A DNA stretch of 64,000 nt from Zopfochytrium polystomum (GCA_025765615.1 JAIVFJ010000059.1:186001-250000), one strand, 5' to 3'; counted from the stretch's first letter, positions 10,246-22,468 are shown. The notes: generated from the letters alone by a model not told the origin. Program-made: numbers and translations.

Positions 10246-12148
10246 CGTTGTAAATTTATGGCCTGAACTTTACCAGTCGAGCCTGTCACTTGTGCTTTCT
10301 TACTGATTTTGGAAACATTTCCTTTCGGCGCTAGGTAGAATATAAAAATATCCTAAGCAGAGGAAAGGACGGGGTGGAGAGGGAAACAGCACTTGGTGAT
10401 TATTGTCGATCCTCACACTTTTCAAGAGAGCCACTTTTGCGCGCGCCCGCCCCCTTGCACCGGCTTTTCGATTTCATCAAATAGGGGCCACCGGTTCCAC
10501 CAGCGACGACCAAGTCCCACGGCCCCCCGAAGTTTGAGGGCAGGATAGCTTGAAACCCTCACTGTGAGTAGCACTCCACCTCAGTAGTTACAAATTTTCC
10601 AGGCGGATGCCATCAAAACTGGATACTTTTTCTCTTCAAAGCAAAGGGACTAGAAAGGCGCTTGTTTTGTGAATGAGATTCGCAAGTATCTCACGTAGGC
10701 CGTTTCCCATCGCTTCATGATTCCTTTCTCCATTATAAAACGGTGTGAGGTCCGACGGTGAGAGTGAATTTCATGTTGCTTTGCGGGCGCAAAAACAAGG
10801 AAGTCGTCCATCAAGCCATCTCCGCCCGTCTGTTGTTTTTGCTGAGAGGCATTAGGGTTCGTGGGAGTAAGACCTGGCAGTTTGCCGGTTTAAACCGTAG
10901 TCCTACCCAAAACATGGATCTTCCGGTTCGGATAATAGCGAAAATATCTAACTGCATGCCGCTTAGCGGTTGGGTTACAGAGGAAAAATCTCTACCCGCA
11001 GGGTTACGTATAAATGGATTTAAACCCAAACCCAGTGTAAATCCCGGTTCGTCGGTCAGGCTAGGTTATAAACCTGTCCAACCCAGTTACAGTTAAGCAG
11101 GACCTTGGGAATTTCCAGCATAAGGCTAGAGAGTTTTGTTCCGAATAAAGTTTGGTTGAGAGGCCTTTATCATGTTCCAATCGACGAAGATGGGAGCCAT
11201 GCGTGAAAAATTCAGATCACTTCAATTCCGTGGGGAAATCTATAATTCGCCATTATCTCTGACCTCAAGTCAACAGCAGCATTTTAGGTTGAGCTGACAT
11301 TCAAAAGCGAAGATCCTAGTCAAGAATCAATTGCCTTTGCGGAAACCTTTGTTTAATCTTCATTTTTTTTGATGTCTAGAGACTATTTACAGTAAATTAT
11401 ACTGGAAACTTTCCAGCAAAAAAAATATTCTTCTTCCACGAATTCTGTGACATGGAGAGCCCCAATGATAACTTGAACTAAATCAAAAATCTGGGGGTGG
11501 TTGTTGGTGCTCATCCTTAAGTTTCTCCCCTCTTGTCTGCCACTAAGTGAAGCATCCATGCATAAGTTTCTTTTCTTCAAAAGAAGCTCTCTCTAGGGCC
11601 AAGGTTTGCAATTTGCTGTAAGGTGGAATTGTGCATGATACAGTAAGGTGGGATTGGGCTTGATGCATCATGCAGTTTGCAAAAGTGCCTCAGAGCTGCA
11701 ATTCAAGCTTTCAAGGCTGCTGTAGCTTTAGAGGTCAATGATGTCAATGCAATTTGATGCAGAGAATGCAGGAGGAGGACAACTGCCCAACTTTCATTTT
11801 GTCTTATCCTTTCTTTTACGTTTCTATTGAGAACTGTCATGCAGGCTGTTGATACAATACAATGAAAAAAAGACAAAAATTGGGACATCTAAGCGTATTC
11901 CTGGTTCTTTCGGACCGGTTTCCAAACAGTTTGCAGCTTACACATCTATATTTGGGACTGCTTTTACTACTTTTGTTGTAACTTGTTACAGTCATTAGTA
12001 ATGGAATCTTGGCAGAGGTTTAATTGCAAATTCTTTGGATGAAATATTCACAAGTCTCGACGCATTTTTCTTTTAAAGACATTGAAAGACACACAGTTGG
12101 AACGGGATGTAGTCAGGTGAAGCATGAGAATGTAGTGTTGTCCACAAT

Positions 12149-12231
12149 AAGGTGATCCATTACCTCAGTGGGTTAAGCAAACTGACTGGAGATTGAGAAA
12201 AATGAGTTCTGTGTGTGATTCTCAGCATTGA
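12149..12231 (+). repeat. tRNA-like fragment, possible SINE relic
   Basis: TACCTCAGTGGG (about 12161-12172) resembles an RNA polymerase III A box. About 40 bp further, GTGTGATTCTC (about 12213-12223) resembles a degraded B box. No cloverleaf with intact acceptor stem can be drawn, so this is not a working tRNA. Confidence 0.25.
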
Positions 12232-13203
12232 CAAGGCGTTATCATTACGTATAAGATATGATACGCCTCGTCGAGATTTTCCTCTTTCCTGTGTATAATT
12301 CCGGGGGCGTTTTTTGGAGATGCAAACAAAAGGACATTCCCTGATAACTTAAACTTTTTTTTGGTGAGATTCCCCATTAGTGCTTCCCCAAAAATTCTGA
12401 TCTGCCACACCAGGGTTCTCCTCGTTGAGTCGTTCTTCACTTTTTGGTGACTAAAAGAAACGCAACCAGCGATGAGTGGCGGATCTCTGGGGTCTTACTA
12501 CTATTTCGCTATATAACTTCTTTGGTAAGGGGGAAAGTTCTTGACACTTCTTGATATTGTCACTGCAATTAGAGCAATATCTCCAAAACTTTGGGCCGCA
12601 TCTGCTTTTACAGTGCAAATGCAGTGCGATAAAATGCGGTTCTCTATACAAAACTTTAGAAAAACAAGAAGAAAAGAAGAATAATTCATTGAAACAGAGA
12701 AAAATGAGAGATTGTGATGGACCAAAGTTTCAGGGTATTGCTGTAAAAATACTGCTGTTTCTGGTTTGCTCAATTATTATAATTGCTTGTGACACGCAGA
12801 GACACAGAACAGTTCCCCAGGATGGTCCACTTGTGGTGAAAACTCTTTGTTTTTTCTTCTTTGAACTGAATCTGTCTTTGATTGTGCTTCAAAATGGCTA
12901 TTCCACCTTCATAAATTACTGTCGGACGTGAATGCTTAAACACCAGATGGAATGTTTGAGAAAAAGTCATAAATCAGTGCTTTAATCTAGTGTTTAACAC
13001 GAATTGAATCGGGTCTGACTTGAAGCAAATGAGTGTTTGATTAACAAATTACATCAAATCAAATTTTCTATTAAACCCCTTCATTTACGACTGATTTGAA
13101 TTGATTTAATTGCCGAGTAACTTTTTCGAACATCCACCTGATTTGAGGTCATTCGGCCCAAACTCGCTCTTTTGTCGACTCAAGTGTCCAAGTTCGTGCA
13201 AAG

Positions 13204-13234
<31 letters not shown>

Positions 13235-13259
13235 ACTCTCTCTCTCTCTTCTCGCTCTC

Positions 13260-13293
<34 letters not shown>

Positions 13294-13308
13294 CCTCCCT
13301 TTCGCTCT
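13204..13308. repeat. (CT)n microsatellite
   Basis: About 100 bp of interrupted CT repeats with occasional A or G, intergenic, about 450 bp beyond the stop of the stathmin-like gene. Confidence 0.9.
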
Positions 13309-13760
13309 CTCGCCCAAAGTCTCTGTCCTTCTTCGTCTTGGGGTCAATCTGGCAGCGTGTCTGGACGGTCTCTAAGAATTGCAAACGAAAATCACAATGG
13401 TGAACAGCAGTTGAAGTGGGGTGGGCAACGCGGTAGAGGTACTGGGGCGGCCAACGCAACAACAGAAAAGAGAAAAGCGTGTTGGAAGAGCGGAGAACAA
13501 GAATTTAGAGAGTTTGAAAGCGGAGGTTAGTTGGTGGGGGGAATAAAACAGGTCTAAATAATAGAGAGTGAAGTGAGAGCGGAAGAGAGAGATTAGAGTG
13601 AGCGAGGGAGAAGCAGATACAGACACAGACAGAGGGTGAGTGAGTGAGTGGGTGAGTGAGGAGAGCAGTTGGAAGAAAGGTTAGATTGAACATTTAAAAA
13701 CAACAGCCCATCCCACTACCCATCTCGACGAAATTCTCCTCCATATCCATTCACTCGCCT

Positions 13761-15367
13761 TCATACAATTTCAACAACATTTCCTGTGTCCTGGCTGACA
13801 ACGTCGCCCACATCAACGATCCCGACACTTCTGCCGCTCCCACTTCGACTTGACCCTTTGCCCGAATCGGCGTCTTCCAATATTTTGGCCGCGTGCATCG
13901 CCATTTTCAACGAAAATTCAGCCTTTGCCGCCGCCGCCGCTGCAGCTGCGGCGGCCGAAGCTTTCACTGCTGGTGCTGTACCGACAGTCGCTGGGCCGAG
14001 TCCCGCTGTGGGATCGAACGGACCATTGCCACCAGCAGCAGCAGCGGCAGCGGCAGCCACTGCCGCACCGAACAGACCCCCGCCGACACCTAAACCCGCG
14101 TCAACCTCCTCTCCACCACCCCAGGACATGCGAAGGTGTTCCTGGGAAGATGCGGCCGAACCCCACCATCCACCAGCCACGAATCCGCCGGTGGTGCCCG
14201 CTGCCCCGCCGCCTCCACTGGCCGCCGCAAGCGCGCCGGCTGCCGCGTTAGCTCCGCTGCTGCCACCGCCGCTGCTTCGTTCTAGCATTCGTTTTCGCGC
14301 GAGCACGCGCCGGGCACGCTCTTCCTGGCGCGCGAGCTTTGACTGTAGTTTTTCGATTTCTCGAAGGCGATTTTGGGCAGCGTGGGCCTCTTTTTCAAGG
14401 AGCCGCTGTTTAAGAGCGATTGGGTTCTCGTCTGGCGGATGAGTTGGGTGGTTTTGGCTGCTCGACAGCGATGGCTTGGTGCGACGGTGCGCCGCTCGCT
14501 TCACCTCCCGCGCTTGCTCTATGTCCTAAAGTTAATTCGAAAATGGATGTGAGCGTTCAAGAAAGATGCATTCAGTGGTTGCGAACACATCCAAACGAGC
14601 CAACCATCACACACTAAAATATTGTAAAATTCTTTAACTAAAGAGGTGCAGAACCGCCTGCAATCAATATCCACTCAGAAGGAGTGAATTCACGCGTTCT
14701 TGCCGGAGAACGCTTCTCACCTTCCAGCGAGCCTCCGTATTCGCAAGTTTGGCTGCGACATCAATACTGAGCTTTGGCAATGAAGGCCTCGAAGCGGAGA
14801 GCGACGCTGCGCTATCGTCTTGCCGGATCATTTTGGGATCCTCGTCCAGCGGGATCTCGAACGCCACGGCTTTAGTGATGGGACCTTCAACCTTCTTTCC
14901 TTGTATTGACGGCACAACCTCTTTCTTCAGGGAAGGTACTACGTGGCAAATGTCCCTTTGTTAAAGGTGGATAAATCCAGCATAAGGCATACAATACAAC
15001 CTTGGTTTTGCTGATTTAGCGATCGCTCCGTGGTTGGAGCAACTCGAATCGTCATTGTTTCTGGAAAGTTCTGGGATGGTTGGGTCGCTGGTGGCTGTGT
15101 TTCGATGGGGAGGGTACACGGCACAATGACTGACGTGTCTTCGAGACCGCAGTCGGCAGTCGCATCAGAAAGGTCAGTTGCAAGGGCAACGGGAGGAGTT
15201 GCCTCTATGCCATTTGTCGGTTTAATTCTCGTGTCAGCAACGATGGTCCCGATAGTTTGATCATTTTCGACCTTCTCAACTATGGAGGTTGCGGCTGCGA
15301 ATGATTTGCCTTGTGTAGTTGTTATGACAACCTGCTGTTGAAGGGACTTCGAGGCACTGCAGCCCAT
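13761..15367 (-). CDS. Stathmin-like protein with MGC lipidation-type N-terminus
   Basis: Exons 15367-15001, 14938-14721 and 14525-13761 join in frame to 449 aa. The start is chosen because it gives MGCSASKS, a typical N-myristoylation plus palmitoylation signal. Exon 2 contains KAVAFEIPLDEDPK followed by a helical region (DVAAKLANTEARWK) that runs on in exon 3 (DIEQAREVKRA, then RLLEKEAHAAQNRLREIEKL and LARQEERARRVLARKR). This pattern of an AFE motif and charged helices with EARWK- and EKEAHAA-type repeats resembles the tubulin-binding stathmin domain. The MGC start resembles animal STMND1. The C-terminal third is Ala/Gly-rich low complexity. The family call rests on pattern, not alignment; a generic coiled-coil protein is the alternative. 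Confidence 0.6.
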
Positions 15368-15847
15368 GATTTCCAGGACGATCACGAAGGTGAGGCTCAG
15401 GAGAGTACTGTGCGAGGCCTAAACGCCAAAATTTCTTCGCAAAGCTCTTTAGGCTGGTTGCTGTTCGATTTGCCTCGCCGGGGTGAGCTTGAAGGATTCA
15501 GGGGAAGGCTACGCTTTTTTCGGTCTTCGAAGAAGTTGCTTAATTCTGCTGCTGCTGTTGGTGATGATTCGAAATGATCTGGATTATAAGGCGCCGTGGC
15601 GTGGAATGAGGTCGGAGCTGGATGCTGTGAGGTTCGTCAAATGAATTCTTCGTCAACTTGGAATAGAGTGCGCGATGGCACGAAGGGGTTGGAGCGAGGC
15701 CGAGGAGCAAGTCTACGATGCTGGAGAGAAGACCAGACGCGACGGAGGGATGGAGTGAGGGCGGGAGGAAGGGGCCGGTAGGGCAGGTTGCTGGCTACCG
15801 AAGAGGAAGTGTGAGAAGTTGATTAGGTGAGGGGAGGGGGTTGGGTG

Positions 15848-15880
<33 letters not shown>

Positions 15881-15975
15881 GGGCGCGCGGGCGAAGAACG
15901 GAGAGAAAAGGAGGGAGTGACGAGTCGCTCGGTGGCTCGGTCAGTCTGTTTGTCTGTCGGTCGGGTCGCTGTTCG

Positions 15976-16015
<40 letters not shown>

Positions 16016-16636
16016 GTGCGTGTATTCTGTTCTCACGCCACGACCCACGACTGGTGACGGCGCGCCGCGCCCTGCTCTGCCTGCCTGCCTGCTTGCCGCG
16101 TCTGCGAAAAGAAAAGGAAAAAAAAAAAAAAGAAAAGAAAAAACCCAAGGTAGCCCCCCGTCTTTCTCACTCTCACAGTCCGTCTCGGTCTCTCTTTCAC
16201 CTTCTAGCCCCACTCACTCCCCCAAAAAGATCGACAATCTTAACGAGTAAAATGAAGCAAAACAAAACAAAAAAAAAGCAAAAAACAATAATGCTGGCAG
16301 TAGAGAAGTGCAAGTGGATACAAACACAGCGAGAGCACAAACTTTGGAGAGAGCCCCCGACAAGAGCGCGGCGTGCTCTCCACATTCACCTGAGCAGGCT
16401 TGCCCGCCCCGGCATCGTTGTGGAATAGGTCTCATTGAAGCCAACAGGTCAGAAGGTTTCGCACTTCCGTCACCTACCCACCCCACTGGCACCGTCTCAT
16501 AAAGATCAGCGGCGGCAGAACTCCTGGGCAAACGTAGAAAAAAGGGAAAGTGCATGAGACCGCGACAGAGAAAATTTCTCCATTCACAAGGGCAAAAACA
16601 AAATATACGTACAAAAGGAAGAAAGAAATACAAAAA
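15368..16636. other. Divergent intergenic region between stathmin-like gene and GLTP
   Basis: This holds two pure GT microsatellites (15851-15879 and 15979-16017), a poly-A run near 16120-16135 and A-rich sequence before the GLTP start. It probably contains both promoters. Open frames here are low complexity and I see no gene. Confidence 0.5.
15851..16017. repeat. Paired (GT)n microsatellites
   Basis: Two GT tracts of about 29 and 39 bp lie at 15851-15879 and 15979-16017, separated by about 100 bp. Confidence 0.9.
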
Positions 16637-17789
16637 ATGGCAACAAGCATCTTTGAGAAAAGCAGGTTCGATTGATTGGCTGTGGCGACGCCCGCTTGCC
16701 CTCCACCCAACTCGCCCCCCCCTTCTCAGCCATTGCAACCAGTCAGTCAGCACTCGCATTGCCTCGTCCTGCTGCCCCGCCTGAACAGCAGCGCATCGAA
16801 ATCGCAGGCTGCTCCGCTCCCCGCTTCAACAAGCAAGCCTGCAGTGGTGGTGGCGGTGGTGGCTCGCCGCACCATCTCGCACTGCCCACATTTCTCTTTT
16901 TTCTTTTTCCATTTTTTCTAACGATTTTCATCCGCAAACGATCACCGCATTCCACTTCCCCCAGATCGTACAGCGCGGTGACGATCCACGCCGATGAGTC
17001 CATCGACGTCGTCACATTCCTGGAAGCTACGGAGGGCTTACTGTCCGTTTTCGGTACGCGGATGGTGATGGGGGTTTTTGTGTTCGCCCTCGGCTGACTT
17101 TTTCCCCCAATCCAAAGACATGCTTGGGTCCGCGTTTTCCGTCGTGAAGTCCGACATACAAGGAAATATCGGAGTGCGTCTCGAAAACCCCTTCGTTCTT
17201 CTTCCACGCCTACAGTATCCACCAACCTCCTCCACTCTCTGCAGAAAATTCGGAACAAGTACAATGAGGATCCAGTCAAGTTCGCCACATTGCAAGGGTT
17301 CGTTCAGAGCGAAGTGGCGGACAAGAACGACAAGAAGAAGGTGGCAACGGAGGGCCTTTTGTGGCTGAAGCGCACACTCGAGTTTACCGCCGCCGGCCTC
17401 CGCCAGAACAAGTCGAACCCCTCGGAGGAGCTCAATGTTTCCTTCAATGCGGCATACGGAAAGACCCTGGCCCCGTTTCACAACTTTTTGGTCCGTCCGG
17501 TGTTTGCTGTAAGTGCGCTTTCTTTCCCCTGTGCCTCCATATTCTTTTCCGTTGTGCCCGTGGCGCGTCACTTCCCAACATTGAGGTCCGGAAGTGGTAT
17601 GCAATGCGCTCACTCGAATCGAACCGCACCGTTCAGATGGCTATGAAGGCGTGCCCGTACCGGAAAGACTTTTACGCCAAGCTCGGCAGCGACGCGCCCA
17701 ACTTTGAAGAGTCCTTTGAGGCGTGGCTGAAGGGATTGGAGCTGATCGTTACAATCCTCGTAGCGTTCTACATCAAGATTGGTATGTGA
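16637..17789 (+). CDS. GLTP: Glycolipid transfer protein
   Basis: GLTP moves glycosphingolipids between membranes in the cytosol. Exons 16637-16665, 16965-17053, 17118-17173, 17245-17508 and 17637-17789 join to 196 aa, close to the usual ~209. The short first exon (MATSIFEKS) was chosen because it joins in frame to SYSAVTIHADE and matches the typical start of fungal GLTPs. Family landmarks are FLEATEGLLSVFDMLGS, VKSDIQGNI (Asp and Asn of the sugar-binding site), LLWLKRTLEF (sugar-stacking Trp), APFHNFLVRPVF (conserved His) and ACPYRKDFYAKLG. The terminal codons GGT ATG TGA overlap a perfect donor (G|GTATGT at 17782), so a further 3' exon cannot be excluded. Confidence 0.92.
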
Positions 17790-18336
17790 ACGATGACACA
17801 TGAATCCACCTTGGAACTTTTGACCTTTGGAGGGAGAGGGAGTCCCCTTGTGCTTTACCCTTCCCCTGCTGCCAGCCTCTCCTTCCAAAAGCCCCGGCCT
17901 GTCTTCACTTCCGCATGATTGCACAAGAGAAACAATAATAGCGTTGGTGTTCCCTTTCGATACGCGTTGAGTGTGACAAGGCAGGGCGAAAGAGGAAAAC
18001 GTGAAGGCAAAAATGGTAAAAAGGGCGGCAAAAAAAAAAAAAAAAACAAAAAAAAAACACAAACCAACTGAAAACCGCAGTGCGAGTGAGATTCGGACTG
18101 CCCCCTTTTCCGGTGTGCTCACGTTACAACGCCCGTCTCGCCTGTCAGTTGAACAAGAGCAGCAGCAGCGGCAGCATCCGAAGCGAGCAGCATTGGCAGC
18201 AGCGACCGGCGCGAGCAGCACGCGGTAGCAACACGCACGCAGCTGGACACATAGATCGACACCTGGCACGAACCCCTGCTCCCTCCACGCTGCCACCCAG
18301 CCGCTCGTCCGGCCTTGCATCAGAGCTTGTCGGCAG
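17790..18336. other. Intergenic region, GLTP 3' flank and PRP19 promoter
   Basis: It contains an A-rich block (18031-18060) and GC-richer sequence before PRP19. No gene is seen, unless GLTP has an extra 3' exon here. Confidence 0.5.
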
Positions 18337-20619
18337 ATGTTTTGTGCAAGTGAGTGTTGGGAGAGGTGGTGCATCGCCGCATTCACCGCGATTTCTCTCT
18401 TGTCGATGGCCACTTCCTATTGCTCGTCTGATTTCAAAAACCTGTCCGCCAGTTTCGGGCGAAGCTCCGCAGGAGCCTGTCGTATCGCGCAAGTCGGGCT
18501 TCCTCTATGAAAAGCGGCTCATTTTGAAGTATCTTGCAGACAATGGGGGAAAGGAACCAGGAACTGGCGAAGATCTTGCGGAGGACGACCTGATCCCGAT
18601 AAAGCTGTGTGAGTGCTGGACGCCCCCGAGATTGTTTGGCACCTCAAGCGCGCCCTCTCTGAAAAATTGAGGATTTTTCCAGCCAGCAAGATTGTAAAGC
18701 CAAGACCTCCAACAGTCAACTCTGTCCCAACCCTTCTGGCATTGCTCCAGAACGAGTGGGACTCGGTCGTCCTGGAGACGTACCAGCTGAAGCAGCAACA
18801 CAACCAACTCCGCCAGGAGCTGTCCAACGCATTGTATGAGAATGATGCTGCGAAACGCGTCATTGCTCGTCTTAAACGCGAGCGAGACCAGGCACGGGAC
18901 AGTTTGGCCGCTGTTTCGGCTGCTATGGCAACGACCGCGCCGCAGGCGATTCAGGAGAAACCAACGGGCGGCGAAGGAACAATGGACGTGGATGAGGCGG
19001 CCCCTGCGTCCGAAACCTCGTCGCTTACTCCTGCAATTACTTCGGTTCTCGACTCTACGGCGGCAGAGTACGTTTTCCTTGTGCTTACCTCATCGACACT
19101 CTACCTTCGCCCGCTGCCAAGAATTAATATCCTTTTTTTTGCGGATTCAAACTCTCCGAAATCGTAAAATATCTCGACTTCTCCCCACTTTCAGACTCTC
19201 TCAGATCCGCCGCAAGCGCAAGCCTGGCCCCGAGGTGGCCACCCAGGACCAGATTCGTGGCCTTCACTCGGTGCGGAATGTTGACGGACTTCACGGCGCC
19301 TCGAACCCCGGCGTTCTCTCCGTCGATCTGCTGCGTAGCAGGAACGACTGGGCGCTGACAGGGGGGAAGGACGGTACACTGCTTGTCACGAGTTTCGCAG
19401 GCAGTCGCGAGCGTCAGGTGGCTCACGCCAAGGGCCACTCGGGCAAGAAGGTGACATCCGTGGCGTGGCTGCAGCCGAGCGGCATCGGAGCCGCCGCGGC
19501 TGCGGCCGCCGAGTCGGACAGCCAGTCCTACGCGTTCGTGTCTGCGTCCGCCGACAACACGACAAAGATCTGGCGCTTCACGGCGGCCGCCGGCGACGGC
19601 GAGGGCGAGGAGCCTAGCGTCGAAATTGGGCGGGCTGCTCACGTCGTCAAGGGACACACGGCGGACGTCACTGCCGTCTCAGTTCACCCGTCTGGAAAGT
19701 ATTTCGTGTCGGCGTCGCTCGACTTGACCTGGGCGTTCGCTGACGCCGAGGTCGGCGCCCAGGTCGCAAGGTTCCACGAAAAGGATGTCACGAAAGGTTA
19801 GAAAGTGGGCGTGAACGGGTTCTGTGGGTTCAACGGAATCAGATTACAGTGTGCGTCGTTCTACCGTGTGCCCAGAACTCAAAGCCTCACCTAATTTATA
19901 TACTGACCTTCCTTCCCGGCTACCGCCCGCGTTACACCTCACAAAAAAAAGGCTACTCCTCCATCTCATTCCACCCCGACGGCGTCCTCCTCGGCAGCGG
20001 ATCGGCGGACTCGGTCGTTCGGATCTGGGACGTCAAGAACGGGTCCTGCGTCACGTCCTTTGCCGGCTCGCACGCTGGCAAGGTGACGTCCGTAGCGTTT
20101 TCCGAGAACGGCTACTACCTCGCGACCGCCGCCGACGGCCACGGCCTGGTGCGCCTCTGGGACTTGCGGAAGTTGTCCAACTTTCACACGATCGATTTGG
20201 AGAAGGAGCACGGCGCGCAGGCCGTGTCCCGCCTCGCTTGGGACCTGAGCGGACAGTACCTGGGTGTTGCTACCCACAAGGATATCAGGTAAAAAAGATT
20301 TGGGGGATCCCAACCAATTTTTTTTTTTCCCTTTTTTTTTCCTTTTTTTTTTTTTTCTTGGGCGGGGTGGAGAGGAGGGAGGCGATGGGATGAGGACACA
20401 ACCCTGCTGCGCCCGGAAACAAACATGCGAACAAAACACTGTCGCTGACCAATTTTTTTTGCATCGTTTCCCCGCAGGATTTTCTTGAACAAGCAGTGGA
20501 CCGAGCTGGCCCAGTTTTCTCCACATGCAGCCGACATTACCGATTTCAAGTTTGGCCTGAACGCGCATCACGTCGTGTCCAGCGGTCTCGACCGGAAGAT
20601 TGCGATTTTTGGCGTTTGA
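18337..20619 (+). CDS. PRP19: Pre-mRNA-processing factor 19, U-box E3 ligase with WD40 repeats
   Basis: Prp19 is the scaffold and ubiquitin ligase of the NineTeen complex needed for spliceosome activation. Exons 18337-18349, 18453-18608, 18683-19067, 19195-19796, 19952-20288 and 20478-20619 give 544 aa. The 13-nt first exon encodes MFCA and joins to ISGEAPQEPVVSRKSG, the classic start of the U-box, followed by YEKRLILKYL. Next come the IVKPRPPTVNS segment, the coiled coil (LETYQLKQQHNQL, LYENDAAKRVIARLKRERDQ) and the C-terminal WD40 propeller with GLHGASNPGVLSVDL, ENGYYLATAADGHGLVRLWD and LRKLSNFHTIDL. An Ala-rich insert in one blade makes it slightly longer than usual. The acceptor before exon 5 is an A-run (AAAAAAAAG), not a pyrimidine tract. 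It is convergent with RACK1. Confidence 0.96.
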
Positions 20620-20973
20620 TCCCACCCGTTGGGTTCGTGCTCCAACATAATAAACAAAGAGTGAAAGAAAGTTCAGCAGCTCCCACTGTGAATGAATTTG
20701 GCCCAATGGCAATTTGGTCCTTTATTGGTTGAACCCCTCCAAACGTTACTCCGCTCCAATGCCAACCGCTTCTTTTCGCCGTTCCCCGTTACCCTTCCTG
20801 TCACTAGACCCACACGGTCCAACACCACCCATGACGCAATTACGCTCTCTCTCTCTTCAAATGGTGGTAATCATTGAACAGGGAGTTCCCGTCCACGCCA
20901 CCGCAAACACTCATCGCGAACGAATAAAGAACAGACACATTGCCATCAATACAGAGCCGAGACAACAAATCGC
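20620..20973. other. Convergent 3' flanks of PRP19 and RACK1
   Basis: This 354-bp interval between two stop codons has AATAAA-like signals on the plus strand (AATAAACAAAG near 20649) and no gene. Confidence 0.55.
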
Positions 20974-22354
20974 TTAGTAGCGAGAAACAGCGTAGACGCG
21001 GATAACGTTGTCCGTGTAGCCAGCAAAGAGGGTCTGGCCGTCAGCAGACCAGGCAAGGGAGATGGGCTGAGGGGCCGAGAACTTGTTCTTGAGCTCGGGG
21101 AACTCGGGCTTGACCTCGTCGACGATGGACTTGCTCTCCAAGTCCCAGATCTTGATGCCCGACGCGGTGGCCGCGCAGAGCCAGTAGCGGTTGGGGGAGA
21201 AGACGAGGGCGTTGATCACATCCTCGGCCTCAAGGGAGTAGAGGTGCTTGCCCTCGTTCAAGTCCCAAAGCATGGTGATGCCGTCCTTGCCACCCGAAGC
21301 GCAGAGCGAACCATCCGGGGAGATTGTGATGGTGGAGATGTAGCCGGTGTGGCCGTAGTGGTTGGTCTTCAGCTTGCACTTGGTGACGTCCCAGACCTAG
21401 CAAAGTGATGCGTTTAAATCAGCGAAACCAAAAAGATGCGAACGGCACAATCTGAAGGTGAATGGGAAATCAGATTCTGGCTCACCTTGACAAGCTTGTC
21501 CCATCCAGCGGAAACAATGACAGGGTTAGCGGGGTTGGGCGAGAAGCGGACGCACGAGGTCCATTCGGTGTGGCAGTCCTCGGTGATGTTGAACTTGCAC
21601 TCTCCGAGGGTGTTCCACAGCTTGATGGTGCGGTCACGGGAGCCAGAAACGATCTGACGGTTGTCCGGCGAGAACGAAACGGAAAGGACGTCGTTGGTGT
21701 GGCCGACGAACTGGCGGGTGGTGGTACCGGTGTTCAGGTCCCAGAGGCGGAGAGTCTTGTCTGCAAGGCTCGGTGTTAACAAAAAACCTTCTGATTGCCC
21801 TAGTTTAATACGAACCCCAAGACGCAGAGAGGGCGAACTGGCCGTCCGAGGAGATGGCAACGTCCTGAACGAAGTGGTTGTGGCCAGTCAGAGCACGGCG
21901 AGCAACACCATAGTTCTCCTCGTCACGAGTAAGGTGCCAGACAATGATCGTCTTGTCTGGAAACAACTAAGTAAGGATTGCGATAGTATCCTATCATGCA
22001 CCATCCCATCCCATCCCATCCCGTCCCATCCCATCCCATCCATCCACCAAGTCGATTTCCCCACTCCGGAGCAGATCAAGCAGGAGCAGCATATCGCGGG
22101 CACTCACCACGCGAAGCGGACAGGATCGTGTCGGGAGCCTCGGGGGTAGTGGCAATGGCAGTGACCCAGCCAGAGTGGCCTAGAAAAAACGCAAGGAGGT
22201 CGGTCAGCGTGGAGGACAAAATGCTGGCGAGAGAGTCGGCAGGCGGCGGCAACGCGCATTCGACTGGGAGCTGACAGCCGAACTACGCGAGCGCGGAGTG
22301 CGGGAGGCGGTGGGTACCTCGGAGGGTTCCGCGGAGGACGAGCTTCTCAGCCAT
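20974..22354 (-). CDS. RACK1: RACK1 (Asc1/Cpc2), ribosome-associated WD40 scaffold
   Basis: RACK1 is a seven-bladed WD40 protein of the 40S subunit that links translation to signalling. Exons 22354-22318, 22179-22108, 21956-21816, 21760-21486 and 21396-20974 give 315 aa, the usual length. Diagnostic stretches include [88 protein letters not shown] and [15 protein letters not shown]. The gene is head to head with STAG. Intron 2 holds a CATCC pentanucleotide repeat. Confidence 0.98.
22002..22048. repeat. (CATCC)n repeat in RACK1 intron 2
   Basis: About nine tandem copies of CATCC with one variant (CGTCC) lie within an intron. Confidence 0.85.
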
Positions 22355-22468
22355 GGTTGTTTGTTGGTGGGTTGTGAAATGGAAAGTCTTTTTCGCTGAA
22401 CGTGTCAGTTTCGGTTCTGTTTTGGGACTGCCCCTTTTCTCCCAAAAAGTTCCGACCGACAGACAAGA
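22355..22468. promoter_or_regulatory. Bidirectional promoter between RACK1 and STAG
   Basis: Only 114 bp separate the two start codons, so both genes must be driven from this interval or from within the neighbouring 5' exons. The plus strand is T-rich, with CTTTTTCGCTG and CCCCTTTTCTCCC pyrimidine tracts. No TATA box is visible. Confidence 0.75.

Larger units (their letters stand above)
10246..13760. other. Gene-poor AT-rich island
   Basis: No convincing gene was found over 3.5 kb. Open frames are short, AT-rich and uncorrelated with splice signals. A stretch at 10850-11100 has recurring GGTT/AACCC motifs of unknown origin. A tRNA-like fragment lies at 12149-12231. CT microsatellites fill 13204-13308. 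The right end (13500-13760) is the 3' flank of the stathmin-like gene. The composition resembles the LTR-bearing island at 1472-4445, suggesting decayed repeats. Confidence 0.5.

Noticed and set aside
10758..11096. 112-residue open frame in the second AT-rich island
   Set aside because: No domain features, no splice partners and repeat-like composition.
13786..14442. 218-residue plus-strand frame opposite the stathmin-like gene
   Set aside because: It is antisense to the Ala/Gly-rich exon 3; open frames on both strands are expected in such GC-rich repeats.
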